A stretch of 60,152 bases of DNA from Flavobacteriaceae bacterium UBA4022 (GTDB taxonomy: Bacteria > Bacteroidota > Bacteroidia > Flavobacteriales > Flavobacteriaceae), in the NCBI GenBank assembly GCA_002384055.1, contig DGAU01000013.1, positions 1 to 60,152 on the forward strand, read 5' to 3'. How positions within the stretch are numbered: position 1 is the first letter of the stretch; the number at the start of each line of letters is the position of its first letter. A program made the position numbers and the translations under genes. The notes under the pieces were generated by a model. It saw only the letters and a program-made list of their open reading frames with translations. It was not told the origin of the DNA and ran no database searches. This document shows positions 57,875 to 60,152 of this stretch, piece after piece.

Positions 57875-58333
57875 ATGAGAGATATTGTATCTGACCTTTT
57901 AGACAAAGCCTTCGAAGAACGGCCCGATTTGTTTTTGATTGATCTTGAGGTCACGCCAGACCTTCAGATTAGGGTGACCATCGATGGGGATCAAGGGGTG
58001 ACCGTACAAGACTGTATTGATGTCAGCCGCGCCGTGGAGCACAATTTGGACCGAGAAAACGATGATTTTTCTTTAGAAGTTTTGTCAGCAGGCGTTTCCG
58101 AACCACTCACACGCCAGCGTCAATACAAAAAGAATATAGGACGGACCATCAAGGTAGTTTCCGCTCAAGGAGACTATGAAGGTGTTCTTGAAAAAATGAC
58201 AGAAGCCGACATTACGCTCGCGTTTACCGTTCGGGAAAAGAAGCCGGTAGGCAAAGGTTATGTCAAGGTCGACAAGGAAGTGACGCTTCCCATAGACCAA
58301 ATAACAAAGGCAATAGTGATGATAAAATTTTAA
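57875..58333 (+). CDS. rimP: Ribosome maturation factor RimP
   Basis: The 152-residue cytoplasmic protein assists 30S subunit maturation. The N-terminal domain includes LEVTPDLQIRVTIDGDQGVT and DCIDVSRAVEHNLD; the C-terminal Sm-like barrel starts near GRTIKV. The SAGVSEPL-like hinge (LSAGVSEPLTRQRQYKKNIG) is typical: in many homologues it reads SPGxxxPL. The order rimP-nusA-infB is conserved across bacteria. nusA follows after 9 nt. Confidence 0.95.
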   Translation: MRDIVSDLLDKAFEERPDLFLIDLEVTPDLQIRVTIDGDQGVTVQDCIDVSRAVEHNLDRENDDFSLEVLSAGVSEPLTRQRQYKKNIGRTIKVVSAQGDYEGVLEKMTEADITLAFTVREKKPVGKGYVKVDKEVTLPIDQITKAIVMIKF

Positions 58334-58342
58334 TAAATTGAT

Positions 58343-59575
58343 ATGGAAAATTTAGCGTTAATTGATTCTTTTTCAGAATTTAAGGATGATAAATTCATTG
58401 ATCGAGTGACCCTTATGGCGATTCTTGAGGATGTCTTTAGAAATGCATTAAAGAAAAAATACGGTAGTGATGATAATTTTGACATTATCATTAATCCAGA
58501 CAAGGGTGATATGGAAATATGGCGTAACCGCATCGTGGTTGCTGACGGAGAAGTTGAAGACCCCAATGCCGAAATTTCATTGACTGAAGCCCAAAAGATT
58601 GAAGAAGATTTTGAAATAGGTGAAGATGTTTCTGAAGAAGTCAAATTGATGGATTTAGGACGCCGTTCTATTTTGGCATTGCGTCAGAATTTGATCGCCA
58701 AAATACAGGAGCACGACAATACGAATATCTACAAATACTTTAAGGACTTAGAAGGTGAAATATACACCGCCGAAGTGCACCACATTCGTCACCGTGCTGT
58801 GATTTTGCTTGACGATGACGGCAACGAACTGATCTTGCCAAAAGAAAAACAAATCCCATCGGACTTTTACCGCAAAGGGGATAATGTGCGGGGTATTATC
58901 GAGAGTGTCGAGCTTAAAGGAAACAAGCCGGTCATTATCATGTCACGTGCCTCACCTGTCTTCTTGGAGAAATTATTTGAACAAGAAATACCGGAAGTAT
59001 TTGATGGACTCATTACGGTTAAGAAAGTCGTGCGCATCCCTGGTGAAAAGGCAAAAGTTGCTGTGGATTCCTATGACGATCGTATTGATCCAGTGGGCGC
59101 TTGTGTTGGGATGAAAGGATCGCGTATTCATGGGATTGTCCGTGAATTAGGCAACGAAAACATCGATGTGATCAATTATACTACCAACATTAATCTATTC
59201 ATTACACGTGCCTTGAGTCCGGCAAAAGTGACGTCCATCACTATTGATGAAGTGAAAAAGCGTGTTGAAGTAATCCTAAAACCAGAAGAGGTTTCTAAGG
59301 CGATTGGTCGTGGAGGACACAATATTCGATTGGCGGGTCAATTGACCGGCTATGAAATTGATGTATTACGCGAAGGCGCTGAGGAGGATGTTGAATTGAC
59401 AGAATTCTCTGATGAAATCGAACCATGGGTCATCAATGAGTTCAAAAAAATTGGACTGGATACCGCAAAAAGTATTTTGGAGAAGGACCTACAATTTTTA
59501 TTGAGCAGAACAGACCTCGAAGAGGAAACCATTGTTGAGGTGGTCAATATATTAAAAAGAGAATTTGACGAGTAG
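58343..59575 (+). CDS. nusA: Transcription termination/antitermination factor NusA
   Basis: The 410-residue cytoplasmic protein binds RNA polymerase and nascent RNA, affecting pausing, intrinsic termination and antitermination. It has the N-terminal RNA polymerase-binding domain (about 1-130), the S1 domain (about 135-205, DLEGEIYTAEVHHI), then KH1 and KH2 with DPVGACVGMKGSRI and KAIGRGGHNIRLAG. The C-terminus ends soon after KH2 with a short helical tail, without the two acidic repeats of E. coli NusA (495 aa); this is normal outside Proteobacteria. It is followed by infB after 58 nt. It may regulate its own operon through the leader hairpin. Confidence 0.96.
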   Translation: MENLALIDSFSEFKDDKFIDRVTLMAILEDVFRNALKKKYGSDDNFDIIINPDKGDMEIWRNRIVVADGEVEDPNAEISLTEAQKIEEDFEIGEDVSEEVKLMDLGRRSILALRQNLIAKIQEHDNTNIYKYFKDLEGEIYTAEVHHIRHRAVILLDDDGNELILPKEKQIPSDFYRKGDNVRGIIESVELKGNKPVIIMSRASPVFLEKLFEQEIPEVFDGLITVKKVVRIPGEKAKVAVDSYDDRIDPVGACVGMKGSRIHGIVRELGNENIDVINYTTNINLFITRALSPAKVTSITIDEVKKRVEVILKPEEVSKAIGRGGHNIRLAGQLTGYEIDVLREGAEEDVELTEFSDEIEPWVINEFKKIGLDTAKSILEKDLQFLLSRTDLEEETIVEVVNILKREFDE

Positions 59576-59633
59576 TCCAAAGTTTGACTACTTTTACACG
59601 AGAATACGATAGAAATCAATAGGAAAAGCATTT

Positions 59634-60152
59634 ATGGCTGAAGCAAAAACGATTCGGATCAACAAAGTTTTAAGGGAATTTAATATTTCGCTTGATCGCG
59701 CCGTGGAATTTTTAGGTTCCAAAGGGCACGTGGTGGAAGCGCGTCCGACATCTAAGATCTCTGAAACGGAATACCAAGTTCTTTTTGCCGAGTTCCAGAC
59801 AGACAAATCTAAAAAGGTTGAGGCCAAGGAAGTTGGTGAAGAAAAGCGTAAAGAGAAAGAAGAATTAAGAATCGAACGCGAAAAAGAAGAAGTAGAAAGG
59901 TTAGCAGTACCAATTGTTGTCGTCAAGGCTGAAAAGAAATTGGACGGTCCGAAAATGCTTGGAAAGATTGATTTATCGCCAAAAAAAGAGTCTAAACCAG
60001 TTGTGACTGAAAAGGCACCAGTGGTAGAAGTCGTGGAAGAAAAAATTGCTGAGGTGATCGAAATAGAGACGCCTAAAGCGGAAGCACCCCAGGAGGATGC
60101 CCCCGTGGTGGTTGCTGCTCCAGCTGATGTAGTAACTGAAGCGCCTCAAGAA
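59634..60152 (+). CDS. infB: Translation initiation factor IF-2, N-terminal part (cut by window end)
   Basis: The frame is open from the ATG at 59634 to the last base (173 codons) with no stop; the GTPase domain lies beyond the window. Residues 1-55 (TIRINKVLREFNISLDRAVE, LGSKGHVVEARPTSKI) are the IF2-N domain. A highly charged Lys/Glu coiled segment and a Pro/Val/Ala/Glu-rich linker follow, as in other flavobacterial IF-2 proteins. IF-2 brings initiator tRNA to the 30S subunit. Its position after rimP and nusA confirms the call. Confidence 0.95.
   Translation, partial: MAEAKTIRINKVLREFNISLDRAVEFLGSKGHVVEARPTSKISETEYQVLFAEFQTDKSKKVEAKEVGEEKRKEKEELRIEREKEEVERLAVPIVVVKAEKKLDGPKMLGKIDLSPKKESKPVVTEKAPVVEVVEEKIAEVIEIETPKAEAPQEDAPVVVAAPADVVTEAPQE

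Noticed and set aside
1..60152. CRISPR arrays, insertion sequences, prophage or toxin-antitoxin genes
   Set aside because: No regularly spaced repeats, transposase, integrase, phage structural or toxin-antitoxin pairs were recognised on either strand.

Overview
The window comes from a Bacteroidota genome, most likely a marine member of the Flavobacteriaceae. The signs are Bacteroidota-type promoters (TTTG about 19-20 nt before TAnnTTTG), little Shine-Dalgarno signal, TonB-dependent receptors with carboxypeptidase-like N-termini, lipoproteins, a DksA-like protein with a reduced zinc finger beside ileS and lspA, and the order rplM-rpsI-rpsB-tsf. No insertion sequence, prophage, integron or CRISPR array was seen. 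It reads as ordinary chromosome, and several genes shorter than usual gene-finding limits or cut by the window edge are included.

Layout. 1-1.6 kb: a DjlA-like J-domain protein divergent from a bacilliredoxin. 1.6-12.3 kb (minus): a tightly packed gene run of a BNR-propeller protein, HemJ, an NtrY-like kinase, a crotonase, a vanadium-dependent haloperoxidase lipoprotein and an FG-GAP/ASPIC lipoprotein. 12.4-15.9 kb (minus): an ERMP1-like M28 membrane peptidase, a 57-residue zinc-ribbon protein and an outer-membrane barrel protein. 16.2-20.6 kb (plus): ileS, dksA-like, lspA. 20.6-23.2 kb (minus): a probable pseudokinase, 5-formyl-THF cyclo-ligase and rimK. 23.3-27.4 kb (plus): uvrC and a patatin-barrel (type Vd) protein. 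27.6-32.9 kb (plus): tyrosine and tryptophan catabolism (hmgA, hpd, kynA) with a DUF3108 protein and an M23 peptidase. 33-35.7 kb: a TonB-dependent receptor that looks highly expressed. 35.7-41.6 kb: a small haem-type membrane protein, a secreted EEP nuclease, and divergently a second TonB receptor plus a DUF5689 lipoprotein. 41.7-44.7 kb (minus): the ribosomal operon. 44.8-47.7 kb: polA. 48-51.9 kb (minus): GH92 mannosidase plus glycosylasparaginase. 52-57.5 kb: a metallophosphoesterase, a thioredoxin-fold protein without CxxC, a NodB deacetylase and a DUF2723 (GT117/TMEM260-like) membrane protein. 57.6-60.15 kb (plus): tRNA-Gln, rimP, nusA and the start of infB.

How the genes work together. 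Three surface modules stand out: (i) haloperoxidase plus FG-GAP/ASPIC lipoprotein, both predicted to be lipid-anchored and translated from one message; (ii) secreted EEP nuclease, TonB receptor and DUF5689 lipoprotein, a plausible outer-membrane route for extracellular nucleic acid or organic phosphate; (iii) GH92 lipoprotein plus a Tat-exported glycosylasparaginase, which together could strip mannose from and then cleave N-glycoprotein linkages. The information-processing genes carry unusual regulatory or sequence details: a terminator-shaped GNRA hairpin in the rimP-nusA-infB leader, structured spacers around rpsB, a 26-residue tandem repeat at the end of S2, a uvrC promoter that leaves almost no leader, and a DNA polymerase I whose proofreading aspartates are replaced.

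Limits: functions are assigned by motif reading and memory of families, without database searches. Promoters, hairpins and operons are predictions.
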